A stretch of 64,000 bases of DNA from Mytilisepta virgata (taxonomy: Eukaryota > Mollusca > Bivalvia > Mytilida > Mytilidae). The stretch is taken from positions 49,678,150-49,742,149 of the forward strand of contig CM051514.1 of the NCBI GenBank assembly GCA_028015205.1, given 5' to 3'. The notes beneath the pieces are model-generated. The model ran no database searches, was not told the DNA's origin, and worked only from the letters and a program-made list of their open reading frames with translations. A program made the translations under genes and the position numbers. Positions 35,200 to 46,700 of this stretch are shown one piece after another (position 1 is the first letter of the stretch; every line of letters begins with the position of its first letter).

Positions 35200-35781
35200 A
35201 AACGAAATAAATGCAAGACACTTTCATGGAAAGAGACGACCGGTGTCGTACCCCATACCTCATCTATTTAATAGTTATATGTGATTGGCGGCAACACATT
35301 TCCATGTCTTCTTAATGAATAAAAGGCTAATTGTGCCTGGTGAGGATATGCCTTGGTTCTTAAAACCTAACCCGAAACACTGGAAAACTAAGAGATGATT
35401 TTCTCGACTATATGTATTGGCATTATAAATCATAAATTATACAAATGGTAATTGACTCAGAAATTATCTGTTAATCGTGAACTTAATTGGGTATGTATTT
35501 GGATTGGTAGTGGACACGTATTTAACTAACAATATTGCATCGAAATAACGATATCATAAATCGAGATAACGATATAACAAATTGATATAACTATATAATA
35601 AATCGATATAACGATATAATAAATCGAGAAAACGATATAATCAATTGAGATAACGATATAATAAATCGTGATAACGATATTATAAATCGAGATAACGATA
35701 TCATAAATCGTGATAACGATATTATAAATCGAGATAACGATATAATTTTTTTTCTTGTCGTGTCCCCTGCGGGGCTCCGTA
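35200..35781. repeat. Right terminal inverted repeat of the 4.2 kb element
   Basis: From the outside in: 41 bases exactly inverse to the left end, the ~20 bp array, then CGATGCAATATTGTTAGTTA and GGTTAGGTTTTAAGAACCAA blocks (read as reverse complement) that match 32627-32800 in the same order. Confidence 0.85.
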
Positions 35782-35787
35782 CTTCCC
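35782..35787. repeat. Target-site duplication, right copy (CTTCCC)
   Basis: Exact repeat of 31610-31615, immediately outside the right TIR. Confidence 0.8.
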
Positions 35788-36600
35788 TGACTTTGAACTC
35801 CCTGTCAGATAAAAAGTTATCGATAAATGTGGGTAACCTACCTTTCAACCCCATATCGTTTAAATCCTTTAAAATACCATATTTCCAAGAGATGTAGTAT
35901 GCCTTTTCCAGATCGAAAAAGACAGACATCACATGTTCACCTTTAGGAAACCCGTTACGAATACATGATTCGAAGCGAACAAGATGATCCAACGTGCTTC
36001 TGCCTTGCCGCACTGTATACTGGTCAGGATACCATTCGTCTCAAGGAACCAGACAAGGCGGTAGTTGATCATCCGTTCCATTGTCTTACTTGTGAGGGCA
36101 ATTGGCCGATAATTCGTCGGTTCAAAATGGTCCTTCCCAGGTTTTGGAAAGGGATAACCGTGGCTAGCTTCGAGATGTAAGGCAAGTCACCATATTCCCA
36201 GACATTATTGAGCAGATCCAAAAGAGATTTTAAAGAATTATCAGGAAGATATTTCAAACGTTTATAGTGAATATCGTCCGGACCACATGCTTTGTCACGT
36301 GCTTTTGCCAGAGAGTTTTTGATTTCATCCAAAGAGAAAGGGCAATTGTAGTTTTCGGAATTCTTTTTATCGAAAGTTGAGTTTAGTTATTTCTGTTCAG
36401 TTTTTAATGTTGAAATTCCTGACAATAATTTTAAGAAGACGAATTTTTAGAAAAGGTTTCACCAACTTTTTGAGCGATGTCGTTTTGAGATGTCAAAAGA
36501 GTTTGTCCATCTTTGAGATGGTGAAGATAAGTTTTCCTGCTTTTTCCTTTAATTTTTTGAATAAAATTCCAAACCTCGTACATTGGTGTATAAGAATTTA
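35788..36600 (-). mobile_element. LINE, upstream half: RT fingers and palm
   Basis: On the minus strand from 36600: KDGQTLLTSQNDIAQKVGET, then DEIKNSLAKARDKACGPDDI, YLPDNSLKSLLDLLN, WEYGDLPYISKLATVIPF, CIRNGFPKGEHVMSVFFDLE and KGRLPTFIDNFLSDREFKVR, ending at the target duplication. This is the N-terminal part of a LINE reverse transcriptase with its first catalytic Asp (FFDLEKAY). Frameshifts near 36110-36010. The endonuclease domain is absent (5' truncation). The palm continues at 31609 across the inserted element. Confidence 0.85.
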
Positions 36601-36609
36601 TATTAGAGA

Positions 36610-37790
36610 CTCTTGACCTTCAATTTTGACTTGAACAGGTAAATTGTAGGGTCCTGAATCCAAATATATATATGGTTGCTAGGGACTTTTTCATCGGTTG
36701 CTATGGACTTCTTCAATGACCTTCACCCTTGACCTTTCTTTTTGACTTGTACAGGTAAATTATAACGCCCTTAACCCAAATATATATGGTTGCTAGAGAC
36801 TTTTTCATCGGTTGCTTTGGAATTTTTCAATGACCTTGACCCTTGACGCTCCATTTTACTTGTACAGCTACCATTTAATGTATTTTAAGTAACGCCCTAA
36901 ACATCTGTGACAATTGTCAGACCATTATTTTCTGTTTACATGTAAATGATCTTTCAAGGGCAAACACTCCTATAAGGGGTCAATTGACGATTTTGGTCAT
37001 GTTGACTTATTTTTAGATCTTACTTTGCTGAACTTTTATTTCTGTATACAGTTTGTCTTTATCTATAATAATATTCAAGCTAATAACCTAAAACTGCAAA
37101 ATTGCCTTAAAAAATTAACAATTCAGGGGCAATAACCCAAAAATGGGTTGATCGATTCGTCTGAAAATTTTATGACAGGTAGATGTTGACCTCATAAACA
37201 TTTTTACTACTTGTCAGTTTTGCCCTAACTGCTTTAGTTTTCGAGATATGAGCCAAAACGTGTATTTTCACCTACGTTCTATTTTTAGCCAGGACAGCCA
37301 TGTTTCTCGATTGATAAGAAAATAAAACAAAGAATTTATACAAGATACCCTAAAGATCTATCAGCCTAAGTTTGGCTGAAATTGATTCTGCAGTTTCAGA
37401 GGAGAAGATTTTTAAAAGTTTACAAAGATGACCAAAAAAAATGTGAAAAATTGTCTTTAAAGGGCAAAAACTCCTATAAGGGGTCTATTGAACATTTTGG
37501 TCATCTGGACGTATTTGTAGATATTACTTTGCTGAACATTTTTGTTTACAGTTTGTCTTTATCTATAATAATATTCAAGATAACAACCTAAAACTGCAAC
37601 ATTTCCTTAAAATTAACAATTCAAGAGCAATAACCCAACAAAGAGTTGTCCGATTCATCTGAAAATTTCTTGGCTGGTAGATCTTGACCTCTTGAACATT
37701 TTTACCCCTTCAGTTTTGCTCTAGTTTAGTTTTTGAGATAGAAGCCAAAAAAAATAAAGGTTAATCAATGACATTTATTCCGTATGTACA
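36610..37790. repeat. Tandem-unit repeat, copy 1 of the GGTTGCTA(T/G)GGACTTTTTCATCG family
   Basis: Blocks AATATATATGGTTGCTAG.GACTTTTTCATCGG, CAAGGGCAAA.ACTCCTATAAGGGGTC, TTGTAGATCTTACTTTGCTGAAC, TCTTTATCTATAATAATATTCAAG and CCTAAAACTGCAA recur inside it (spacing about 480 for the long unit). The same blocks in the same order make up 47365-48675. Confidence 0.7.
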
Positions 37791-37892
37791 AAATGTATTA
37801 GTATAGGAAGCATATAAAATGTTATCATTACATTTTTTCAAATGATAACATTTTTAAGAACCAACTACGGGCAATTTGACCATATGCATTAA

Positions 37893-38110
37893 GATGGATG
37901 GATGAATGAATTATTGTTTAACGTCCAGTGGCAGCCAGGGGCATATCAGGACGAGAACATGTTGATATGATAATGAATATGACCCTGCTTTTTACTAGAC
38001 CGACACGCTGAGCCGGATTTTTAATGTGCTAGCTCACGAGGTAACTGTCCGCAGCAAGACATATCACCCCACTCGGACACATATTCATTAAGGAAAAAAA
38101 GGTACTACAG
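37893..38110 (-). mobile_element. Retroposon 3' end with (CATC)n tail, minus strand
   Basis: GATGGATGGATGAATGAATT followed by ATTGTTTAACGTCCAGTGGC and CATATCAGGACGAGAACATG. This 3' end is similar to the ones at 10312 and 29641 in starting with a short-repeat tail and a TTTAACGTC block. No coding part. Confidence 0.5.
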
Positions 38111-38225
38111 ACCAAACAAAAAAAAATCTCAATTGATGGCATTTATTTCATAATAAATTGTAATCCAATATGGAGAAAATAACGAAATAAAAGACGGACA
38201 TACAGCGTTAAAGAGTTAAACAGTG

Positions 38226-38402
38226 AAATGTGATGAACAGTATATATAAGACAGTGTTTCAGAGATACACGGGGAAATTTGAGGAACAGAATACAAGACA
38301 GTGTTATTCGAGATACACGGGGAAATTTTAGGACCAGTATATAAGAGTGTTTCAGAGATACACAGGGATATTTGAGGAACATTATATAAGACAGTTTTAG
38401 AT
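38226..38402. repeat. Tandem repeat, three ~57 bp units
   Basis: TGTTTCAGAGATACACGGGG / AAATTTGAGGAACAG..TAT.AAGACAG repeats three times with small changes. The minus-strand frame 38143-38493 with repeated FPRVS residues arises from this. Confidence 0.75.
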
Positions 38403-38599
38403 TTCTAAAGATTTCAAATGCATTTTTGAAATATCCCCGTATTGGGACTAAACATTGTATCAATACGCAAACAATTAAAAATTGCGGAAGCATCCATAGA
38501 AAGTGGTTAGATGGCTCAGTACAAAGTCATTGCCAGCGTGCTAACAATCTTACGCGGAGCGTCAGCTAGATAAGCTAATCTTCGCTGCAGCAGCGCTGC

Positions 38600-39060
38600 A
38601 GAAATACCACTCTAAATCTAACAAAAAATATACAGAGGATGAAATTGTCATGATGATTGGATTTTTGGTCGACAACATATTTGTTCAATTAGGTGGACGT
38701 GTTTTCCAACAGACAATTGGCATTCCTATGGGTACTAATTGTGCGCCACTCCTGGCAGACTTGTTTCTTTACTCTTATGAGGCACAATTCCTTGACGGCC
38801 TTAAGGAAAAAACAGAAGTTAGCCCGTACCTTTAATTTCAGCTTCCGATACATAGATGATGCTCACGTTTTGGGAATTTCTTACATCTCGTCTATCCCAA
38901 TGAGCTCAAAATTAACGATACCACAGACACTGCCAAGTCTGCATCTTATCTTGACCTTGTTTTCAATAGAATTAAACATTTTAGACCTCATTTTGACTGC
39001 TCTTTTTGTTTGAAGATGTATTTGTATCCTACCAAAAATTTTATCTGTATTATAAAAGAT
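38600..39060 (+). mobile_element. Penelope-like RT fragment (plus)
   Basis: The plus-strand frame from 38620 reads SNKKYTEDEI, GFLVDNIFVQLGGRVFQQT, GIPMGTNCAPLLADLFLYSY. After a one-base shift near 38810 it continues ARTFNFSFRYIDDAHVLG. These are the RT motifs of Penelope-like elements, including the catalytic YIDD. The shift and later stops show it is inactive. Confidence 0.85.
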
Positions 39061-39344
39061 AAATTACTTTAGTAGACGACCATTTGATTTGAGGTGGGGG
39101 GGGGGGGCTGGCAGTTTTTTGTGTCCCTTTTGGATGAGCAGAAAATAAATATTCTGGCTACCTTTAAGTTGGAAATAAACATTCTGACCTCATCAAATTT
39201 GGCAGACCCCTCATAATTAAATTGTCGTCCCGTTAGAAGTTATGTGACAGAAATCTAGCCGAGAAAGTCGCCGTATAAACCCCACGCGCGGAAGTAACGA
39301 ATCAACTGTGATATGTCCACACTATAGGCGGGAGACCTTATTAT

Positions 39345-39800
39345 GTTACTGCTAAGAAGGAGAAGTTCACAATCGGAAAATTAAAATCATGACGTTTGTC
39401 ATAAAGTTTGGATTTCAACCGCCCATTATTATCTATGTACAGGTACAAATATAGATATGAAGTAGAAGTTGGTGTGTCTGTGGTCTCTTTAATTTAAAGT
39501 TCGCTGGGATAGATGAGATGTAGGTAATCCTTAAAGTAAGGATTATTAAGTGACAAAACATCATCTTTATAGCGGAAACTGAAATTAAAGTATTTCTTTT
39601 CATTCCGATTCATTGGCCATTGTAAACATTTAGCTTCATACGAATACAAAAACAGATTGGCAAAAAAAGTTGCACAGTTTGTCTCCATTTCGGATGCCGG
39701 TCATTTGCTGAAAAAATATGTCCTCCAAACTCAAGAAAGATGTTAACAGCATCAGTCTCTGAGTACTTTTTGTTAGAATCCGTTTGTTTGTTCACAAAGC
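39345..39800 (-). mobile_element. Penelope-like RT fragment (minus)
   Basis: On the minus strand: KKYSETDAVNIFLEFGGHIF, TNCATFFANLFLYSYEAKCL, YFNFSFRYKDDVLSLNNPYF (YIDD changed to YKDD), then TPTSTSYLYLYLYIDNNGRL and DFNFPIVNF. Frame changes between segments. It faces the plus-strand fragment at 38600 tail to tail. Confidence 0.8.
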
Positions 39801-39814
39801 ACAGTTGAGCTCAG

Positions 39815-39990
39815 TTCTAACCTCTCTTCAGAACTGTCCTCAGCTGTCAGAGGAACTGTTCTAGAACAATTCTAGAACTGTCATCCTGACATCTTCAGAA
39901 CCGTTTATGACAGAATGTTTCCTGACTTAGAACAATTTATGACAGTTCTACCCTTGAACTATTCTGGACGGTTCTCACCCCAGTCATCTC
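39815..39990. repeat. Degenerate GGTTCTA/TAGAACC minisatellite, left block
   Basis: Repeats of (A/C)GAACTGTC..., TCTAGAAC and ATTTATGACAG(T/A)... with inverted GTTCTAGAAC palindromes. Same motifs as 40685-40985 but more diverged. Confidence 0.6.
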
Positions 39991-40684
39991 TTACCTTGTC
40001 ATAACGAAATAAATATCGTTCATACGATCAAAGGGAATTAATTATATAATATATCAAATTTTTACCATATATAAATGGTAAAAAAATAAATTATTAATTT
40101 AAAATAAATTAAATGTTCCTTATCTGACACATTTAAAATCTCTCCATTGAAATTTGGGGCCACCTTATACACCTCTTTATTCAAGTGCTGCATTAATTAT
40201 TTTGAACTGTAGCATTATAAAAATTTGAAACCCCGCTGATTTTGTCAGCAAAACGATTTACTTGTACATACACATGTATCTGTTGAAACAATAAACATCC
40301 GGATAGTCAAGATACAATATACATGTCAAAACGTTAATTGGTTATAATTACCTGAAACACACAACATGTTACGTAGAAAACTTTTTCTTTACCTGTAAAT
40401 TAACTTCAGATAAAAATCATACAAATTTTAACAAAAAAAATTATTCGTTTGAAAAAAAACTTGCAGCATACACATGTAGCTCTTTATTACATGTATGTTC
40501 TTTTGCTGTTTTGTATAAATTGGTAATAAATTTAATATTATTAATTATTGTTATAATTTCATATATTGAATTTATAATCGATGTGAACTGTTACTAAATA
40601 TTTCCAAAAAAAGCATTTTTAAAAGTTTGGAAAAGGCGAAGACGAGGAGTACGTGCCATAATCAATACAGAGTTATCAGACATG

Positions 40685-40985
40685 AAAATGGACGGTTCTA
40701 CCCTAGAACCATTTATGACAGTTCTATCATAGAACCATGCTGAATGGTTCTACCCTAGAAACATTATAACAGTTTTACCCTAGAACCATTATATACGGTT
40801 CCACCCTAGAACCATTTATGACAGTTCTACACTAGATCCATTCTGGATAGTTCTACCCTAGAACCATTTATGACAGTTTTACCCTAGAACCATTTATGAC
40901 GGTCCTATCTTAGAACCAATTATGACAGTTCTACCCTAGAACCATTCTGGACGGTTCTAACCTAGAACGATTTATGACCCTGGAA
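40685..40985. repeat. Self-complementary minisatellite, ~28 bp unit x ~10
   Basis: About ten units of CCTAGAACCATTTATGACAG plus TTCTAC. Each junction GGTTCTACCCTAGAACC is a short inverted repeat, so single strands could form a row of hairpins. Some units carry CATTCTGGACGG instead of CATTTATGACAG. Confidence 0.85.
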
Positions 40986-41559
40986 ATAGTTCATGAATTT
41001 TGAACTTCAAACTTTTAAGAAATAAAATAAATAATTTGTTGTCATAATTTTAAAATCAACTTTTATCATATCGAAATATATTATAGGTTAAAAAAAGAAA
41101 AAAAAATACTCAGAATAAACCTTTTACTAAACCTGAATGATTTAAAAACTAGTACGTGTTATTTGCTAGTATATAAATCATCGTGCAAACATCTTATTTG
41201 TTCATGTATTAAACATACCATCTTTTATGGTAATATTCTATACAAAACACAAAAATGTCGTCATTCACCTGAAAAGCTAATCAAACCTTTAAATAGACTT
41301 ATCAGCAAGGGATATAGTTACGTTATATAAGTCATTAAAGATGGCATTTTTGGAATTAATATCGATTCACTCATATGGTCATTGCATCGGAAATAAACAC
41401 ATCTATTCTAAAACCAGTTGTTGGCATGATACGGGTTATGTTCTTCTCGTATAATTTTTGATGGCATGATACTAAACCCCTAACGAGAGGGATTGTGGCT
41501 GATTTTCTATACGATAAAGATATACTCTTTCAATCAGTTTAATTGAGGCCCGGGGCTGG

Positions 41560-42020
41560 CATGTCAGTAAATGCTAGATGTCCTCTGTCAATATATATTG
41601 ATCATTCTCATTTTGCTTAGTTTCTTCTGTTACTTTTTTTCGGGCATCTTTTGAACTGAGTTTTACTGTGTGTATCGCTGTGTGTTTGTTTATTCCACAT
41701 TGGCTAAAGGTATAGTGAGAGGGTTTACATCTCACAAATCATGTTTAACCCGCCGCATTTTTGCTCCTGTCCCAAGTCAGGAGCCTCTAGCCTTTGTTAG
41801 TCTTGTGTGTTTGTTGTATTTTGGTTCATTTTTATGTTTCGGAGTTTAGTGTGCCGTCCATTTTGCTGAACTAGTATACATTATTGTTTAGGGGCCAGCT
41901 GAGGACTGCCTCTGGTTGCGGGATTTCCTCGCTGCTTTGAAGACCCATTGGTAGCCTTGAGCTGTTTTCTGCTCTTCGGTCGGGTTGCTCTCTTTGACAC
42001 CTTCCCCGTTTCTATTCTCC
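41560..42020 (+). repeat. Interspersed repeat family B, copy 2 (longest)
   Basis: TCATTTTGCTTAGTTTCTTC, then AGTGAGAGGGTTTACATCTC, CCAAGTCAGGAGCCTCTAGC, GGGGCCAGCTGAGGACTGCC and CTCGCTGCTTTGAAGACCC. Matches 23040-23310 and the inverse of 45040-45310. It runs into Penelope-like sequence after 42020. Confidence 0.7.
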
Positions 42021-42179
42021 ATTTTATCTTTAAAGTGTCTGTGTTTCTGAGGGTTGTATACTCTAGTATGAATCCATGTATCTTATGTGCAGTTTCAACA
42101 TTTATATGTCTAACATTTGTTTTTTTAGAAATAAGTTGCGAGATGTCTGTCAAGCTATGACAGTATTTGTTAGATTTCA

Positions 42180-42850
42180 GCTGTATTGTATATGTTCCAC
42201 TGATCCTACTTATCATCCCCATAATGTCGCCATCCGTAATATCCCTGATCCTACTTATCATCCCCATAATGTCGCCATCCGTAAAACCCTTATGACCATT
42301 TTTCAAAACATAGTAATCAAAGATCCGTTGATGTGCAATTTTTTTTTAGACTGTTCCCATCACTGCTTACCGTAATGTCTAAAATACCACCTAGTCAGTA
42401 GCTCGATCAAGTCGAACATTTCCTCAGAAAAAACTGACTACTGGGGAACCAGGCCATGTAAAAGGTCCAGATGTTTGACATGTCCCTACACCATGGATAC
42501 AAATGAGATCTTGGGCCCTGACAACAAATACATCATTCGAAATGGGTATATCCGTACTGATCAGAATTTGGTTTACGCAATCGTCTGTACAATTTGTGAT
42601 AAGGTATATATCGCAGAGACATGTCGTTACCTTGGTGACCGCTTTGCGAAACACGTTCGATAAACAATGGAACTGATTGTCCAGTTGGCAATGACTTTCG
42701 CTGCCTGATCAAAGTTCGTCAGACGTCAGCGTAACTGATTTAAGGACATTAAGGACAGGGAGACAATACAGACAACGCCTTGAGCAGAAAATAATTTTTA
42801 GCCTGGGGACACTCCTAAGTATGCACACTACTAACATTTTATAGTATATA
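42180..42850 (+). mobile_element. Penelope-like C-terminus with GIY-YIG endonuclease region
   Basis: Plus strand: DPTYHPHNVAIRK (linker; present twice because of a 45 bp tandem duplication, 42202 and 42247), then RPCKRSRCLTCPYTMDT (Cys motif CxxCP before the nuclease), then NLVYAIVCTICDKVYIAET and LGDRFAKHVR, the GIY-YIG-type nuclease core with the expected R...H. Then EQKIIFSLGTL-like residues after a frame change near 42665. Clearly the end of a Penelope-like element; the GIY residue pair is YAI here and the Gly of YIGET is Ala, so likely inactive. Confidence 0.85.
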
Positions 42851-42859
42851 TATCGTATA

Positions 42860-43640
42860 CGTTTTCTATACATCACAACGTCAAACATATTTACTTTACT
42901 TATTTTTACTATCTATCTTGCCGTCCATGTATTTTATATAAAGTATGCTTACTGTACGTTGCCACGTCAAAATAATTTTCTTTTTGTTTACATTTTATGT
43001 ACGGACTTGCTCAGGGTTTAAAAGATACATTTTTATTTTTATTTTTCACATCCTCGTGATCAAGACCATATTGGTCGAAACATTGAGTAATTTTTAACTT
43101 TTTAGTTTGGATGTTTTTTTCTTACGATTTTGTATTTGGTTTTGCTTAACTTTTGTATCTTATACATGTGTAATTTTATGCACCGTTTGACAGCTCACAA
43201 TTTCCATTTATTTTCCTTATTTTCTGTTGTGCTATGAGTTGTTTTGCAACATACTTTGTTTTTTATCTACATGTCGTTTGTTGACTGTACTTGCACTTAC
43301 TTAACAGAACAGCAACAAAAGCGTTGTTACTTTAGGATTAAGAACACGAACTGTTCCTTTCCTAAACATTTTGTACTTGTAGTACTTCTAGATTCTTTTT
43401 ATCCTGTGTGGATCATTTTGAAATATTCTCACCAGGATTGTTATCTAATAACGGTCTTCCTACAATTATTTATAGATTACCCGACATCAATTTTCATGTG
43501 ATGTTTCCGTCAATAACTACCCTCCCGAGGCCAGTCTAAATATCTAGATAATTTAATTTTTATTAGTTGTTGACATCATATATGTAAAGTGGTATTTCCG
43601 ATTATAAAGTAAAAATTATTTCCTCGTTTTTAAAATTAAT
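42860..43640. other. No gene recognised; upstream flank of the first lectin-like gene
   Basis: AT-rich. The 85-codon frame 43244-43501 lacks support. The promoter of the gene starting at 43642 should lie in the last few hundred bases, but I could not identify a core motif. Confidence 0.3.
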
Positions 43641-43641
43641 A

Positions 43642-43738
43642 ATGGTCTTCATTCAAAGAACTAACATGGCGTATATTTTAATAATTACTCTATGTTTTTG
43701 GCTCGCTTCCGGAAAAATATCTACTTATGTGAGAAAAG
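43642..43738 (+). CDS. Gene 1 exon 1: signal peptide
   Basis: Two in-frame ATGs (43642, 43666). From the second the peptide reads MAYILIITLCFWLASGKIST, a standard signal sequence with likely cleavage after Ser-Gly. Donor AAAAG/GTAATG, phase 1. Confidence 0.75.
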
Positions 43739-46700
43739 GTAATGTGTTCATTGTTTTTAATGAATCTTTGAAAAAGTGCAAAAAATCAGTTCTCAACAAA
43801 AGGCTTTGTACGCAAGGTTAAATACAAAATTTATTTCGCTATTTAAAAATAAAACAGAAACGTTAACATTGACATACTATTTTTGACAGAAAACCCTATG
43901 TACAGTATACACTTTTTAGAATTGCCTGATTTCAAATGATTTTTGGGGGGAGGGGGGCGAAGAAGTATTTATTCTTTAGTTATTATCTACAAATTCGTTT
44001 TATATGCCCAAATCAAACTAATATCTCTTTTTGGTTATCTAACATATATCTTTTTTTATTGGGGATTGTTTATTTGTGTCCTGTTTTTACTTGCATTGTG
44101 AGATTATCGGGCAAATTATAACAGTGGGTGTAAGAAAGACACAATAACAATAAACTCGATCATCATAGTGTTTTGTTTTTTTTTTCACTTGCATTGTGAT
44201 GTCTTCAGTCAAACTAGGACAGTATTAATGACATGTCTTGTCCTGTGTGTTATTTGTTGATTTAACGTGCATGTCAAGGGACAGATGTGACGTAATCTAA
44301 ATGTTTCTTTTCTTTGAATGTGAATTTAAGATGAAGGCTATAAGTAAAAGATGTTGCGGCTGCGTTATTTAACAGCACATATATGAACTAATTGAAATTT
44401 AGCAAAAAATCCTAGTCAAACCGTTGCTAGGGTCCTTCACGAACTTGAAATGACCAAACGAGGAAAACAACAAAGGACAGTTCTATTTATAATATTTTAA
44501 GTTTACAACAATTGTTAAATTTTGAAAATATCCTTAACAAAATTGATGGAAGATTCAGCAATGTAATCCAGGCAATTCTTTAAAAGGAAGGTTACAATCA
44601 TATCTTATATTAAACTAAAGCAAACTTACATATTGACCATGAGAAATTGAAGACTATAAAGTATCAAAGTAGAATGATATTTAATTCATAGATTGAAATC
44701 CACAGTTAATTATTTATTATATCTGTGCAGAGAAAGAGCACCCAGCGGTATGATTTTGCTTTAAAATTTGTCCATTAAAAAAGTAAACAATTAGTTTTCA
44801 AAATATAGGCACTCAAACATTTATATGACTTTCAGATGGATCCACTGTCAACTTTACTGTCAGTGAAGAGTACCTTGATTATTCAAGTACGCAGTGTCCT
44901 AGGGGAAGTAGAATGATTTCCTTTGCTGATGTTGTTAAAATAAAATCACTTCATCTTCCTTGGAAAGGAGCTGTATGGATAAATGCCAGTTTTCACTATA
45001 CTCTGTGGATGCCGTTTGAAGGTTGATATTTTTATACAGAATAAAGAATGGAAACGGGGAATGTGTCAGAGAGACAACAACTCGACCAAAGGGCAGAAAA
45101 CAGTCTAAGGTTACCAATGGGTCGTCAACGCAGCGATAAAACCCCGCAGCTGGATGCGAGCTTCAGCTGGCCCCTAAATGTAATGCATACTAGTTCAGCG
45201 AAATAGACGCCACACCAAACTCGGAAAGATACAAATAAACCAAAATTAAAAAACACACACAAGACTAATAAAGGCTAGAGGTTCCTGACTTGAGATAGGA
45301 TGGAAAAACCCATTTGAACAGACTGATCAACGGTTATAATCATTCTCCATGTAATGATCGATTAATAATTCAACATTTAAAAATTGCAATATTACGTATT
45401 GACTGTTATCGTGATATTAACTTCGAACTTCGTTGTCGTTTGCAGGTTTATGCAAAATGTTGAAAAGGTACTTGGTTCATTTCGCAAAGTATTTATATAA
45501 ATTAAGAAACATAATACCTATGTTGTCTTAAAATAAACATATATCCTCTATATTATAAAATAGACACATAATGTCATAAGAATATTAAATTTAGTCATCC
45601 TTCATTAGTTCTACTTTACTATATTGTTTACATTTTAGTTTACATTCAAAAAAATCGAAAGCAGATGCGATGCCGTGCATTTAAAGTTAGAAGACAGACA
45701 TCAGGCCCCATTACTGTGGACTGCAGTACCAAACTTCACGGCCTTTGTGTTCAACATAAGGACAGTAAGTAGATACTTTACAAGAACCTTAATTGTAAGA
45801 CGGGGTTATAAGAGAATCGGGGATATGTAGCTTATCGAACGATTGCAACTAAAATAAATTAAATCCACCCACAATACTTAATACATCAAAAGAGTTCTTC
45901 AGTTTTTATTAATTACACATGTAGTTGTTAAAATATTTTAAAATTGTTTTATCAAATATGCTATGACATCTGCAACAATTACTCTTCATAAATGACAGAT
46001 TTCCATTTTCTTTGTTCTTTTTTTCAAAATGAATAGTTGCTATATTACAGTTTAGTTCTAGCGAATGCCCTAAGTCAGTTTATTTAGTTCTTAACTAAAA
46101 CCTAGGCCGTCCATTGACAACTTTCTTGTTCATTTCTATTTTTATTATTATTATTATTATTACTTAACTTCAGAAGAGAAAAATGGTCTAAAAAATAAAA
46201 TTTATCTACCTGATCAAGTAAATTGGTATGAAGCAAACCAGCAATGTAGAAATAAGAATGCCACAGTACCAGACATGAATATAATGGAATGGTTAAAAGA
46301 AGACGTCACTTCATCGATCTATTGGTTATCTACTTTTTCAAATATCATTTTTAAAGCAAAAGGTGATTTTTTAATTTTTTTCCGATAACACCAAATATCT
46401 GCAAGAATTGTACCTTTAAACATTTACGATGGTATAACACAGTCTTCTTGTTAAAATCAGTGTTCAGTCAATAAGCACTTGTATTATATTGCGTGTGTGT
46501 GGGGGGGGGGGAGGGTTACCAAATGAACTGTCACCAAAATTGATGAAAATAACATATGTAACTTTTATATTCAGCTTTTAAAGATATCATCACATCAAAA
46601 ATTTATGTTCGATATTACGATATTATTGGCCGAAAAGAAATCTATATCTTACAAATGAGACACCTTATGGGACTTGACATTTCACTGAAATATGCTAATG

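Larger units (their letters stand above)
31616..35781. mobile_element. 4,166 bp element with long terminal inverted repeats and 6 bp TSD
   Basis: The left end starts TACGGAGCCCCGCAGGGGAC, and the right end is its exact inverse ending GCTCCGTA. About 41 terminal bases match exactly. They are followed on each side by about 200 bases of ~20 bp units (CGTTATCTCGATTTATGATA), then by a further ~330 bases of diverged but clearly inverse sequence (32615-32955 against 35200-35545). Original TIRs were therefore about 580 bases. Flanked by CTTCCC on both sides, it interrupts a LINE. Long TIRs plus a 6 bp TSD recall Polinton/Maverick or Dada elements, but no integrase, polymerase or transposase was recognised. 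The interior contains Penelope-like pieces and repeat insertions, so it is a non-autonomous or heavily invaded copy. Confidence 0.85.

Noticed and set aside
35591..35760. Open frame with repeated ISLSRF residues after an RT segment
   Set aside because: It is translation of the ~20 bp subterminal array of the inserted TIR element, read through from the LINE. It is not a protein repeat.
38143..38493. Minus-strand ORF with repeated FPRVS-type residues
   Set aside because: It comes from a three-copy 57 bp tandem repeat. No start context or homology is visible.
40685..40985. CRISPR-like repeats with spacers
   Set aside because: The parts between conserved blocks are themselves repeated (ATTTATGACAG), so it is a minisatellite.
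42424..42654. 76-codon minus-strand ORF
   Set aside because: Shadow of the GIY-YIG region on the plus strand, which has clear motif content.
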